DNA from: Sneathiella sp.
GTDB lineage: Bacteria; Pseudomonadota; Alphaproteobacteria; Sneathiellales; Sneathiellaceae
DNA: 5,475 bases
Direction: 5' to 3'
Assembly (NCBI GenBank): GCA_002732675.1
Contig: NVRR01000224.1
Span: forward strand, 1-5,475
Positions 5,280 through 5,475 of this stretch are shown one piece after another. The translations under genes were made by a program, and so were the position numbers. The notes under the pieces were generated by a model. The model was not told the DNA's origin and ran no database searches. It saw nothing but the letters and a program-made list of their open reading frames with translations. Every line of letters begins with the position of its first letter. Within the stretch, counting starts at the first letter, position 1.

Positions 5280-5475
5280 ATGTGGAAATTAATACGCGGT
5301 GGACTAAGTGTTGCACTGGTGACGTGGGGGACCGGGGCTGCGGCGTTTGACGCGAGTGAAGAGGAAAATAATTTTTACATGATGGGCAATTGCAGCGTCA
5401 ATACGCGTATTGACTACGCAATTAAACAAGCATTAGTCATATTAGAGGACTATTCGTTCTTTGACGGATTCCGAC
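5280..5475 (+). CDS. Putative exported protein of unknown function, N-terminal part (cut by window end)
   Basis: The frame is open from ATG 5280 to the end of the window, giving 65 residues of an incomplete protein. The N-terminus has the form of a Sec signal peptide: a short positive region (MWKLIR), a hydrophobic stretch (GGLSVALVTWGTGAAA, 7-22), and a likely cleavage after the Ala run near residue 22. The predicted mature part begins FDASEEENNF and continues MMGNCSVNTRIDYAIKQALV; it carries a single Cys in the visible part. There is no lipobox. I do not recognise the family; small periplasmic proteins and secreted immunity-type proteins can look like this, but nothing here decides it. The codons include several TTA and ATA, which are sparse in the GC-richer genes before 3234. 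This is weak support for a different origin. Confidence 0.6.
   Translation, partial: MWKLIRGGLSVALVTWGTGAAAFDASEEENNFYMMGNCSVNTRIDYAIKQALVILEDYSFFDGFR

Noticed and set aside
5065..5292. TTG-started plus-strand frame overlapping the exported protein start
   Set aside because: There is no Shine-Dalgarno before the TTG, the composition is unconvincing, and the overlapping frame from 5280 has a perfect ribosome site and signal peptide.

Overview
The window looks like a piece of a proteobacterial chromosome, most likely alphaproteobacterial. The basis is moderately GC-rich coding sequence, compact same-strand operon spacing, Shine-Dalgarno sites, and protein sequences typical of that class's branched-chain acyl-CoA catabolism genes. 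This placement is inference; there is no rRNA or other marker in view.

Positions 1-3234 carry a tight plus-strand run of four genes. They are the C-terminal end of isovaleryl-CoA dehydrogenase, an acetyl-CoA C-acetyltransferase-type thiolase, a second acyl-CoA dehydrogenase of the short-chain (butyryl-CoA) type, and a DsbA/kappa-GST-like protein of the 2-hydroxychromene-2-carboxylate isomerase family. A convergent short-chain dehydrogenase/reductase (SDR) lies on the minus strand at 3291-4073, with a terminator-like hairpin between the two transcription units. A 135-bp divergent intergenic region follows, and then the start of methylcrotonoyl-CoA carboxylase beta subunit (MCCB) on the plus strand.

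Together these genes point to a leucine/isovalerate (liu-type) catabolic locus. Isovaleryl-CoA dehydrogenase makes 3-methylcrotonyl-CoA, MCC carboxylates it, and a thiolase can cleave the acetoacetyl-CoA derived from the pathway's end product. The second dehydrogenase and the thiolase could also serve short or branched acyl-CoAs from fatty acid or isoleucine breakdown. The roles of the DsbA-like protein and the SDR are not evident.

The most notable event is at 4763/4764. The MCCB reading frame is a normal family member through residue 185, then loses all homology in mid-domain and stops four codons later. None of the other frames continues it, so this is a rearrangement, insertion or assembly junction rather than a simple frameshift. 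What follows (4776-5279) is about 500 bp without a recognisable gene, containing a strong imperfect inverted repeat (5016-5055). The window ends in the start of an unrecognised small exported protein (from 5280) with a very good Shine-Dalgarno site and a signal peptide. I see no clear novel multi-gene system; the foreign-looking segment after 4763 is where a mobile or accessory element would be sought.
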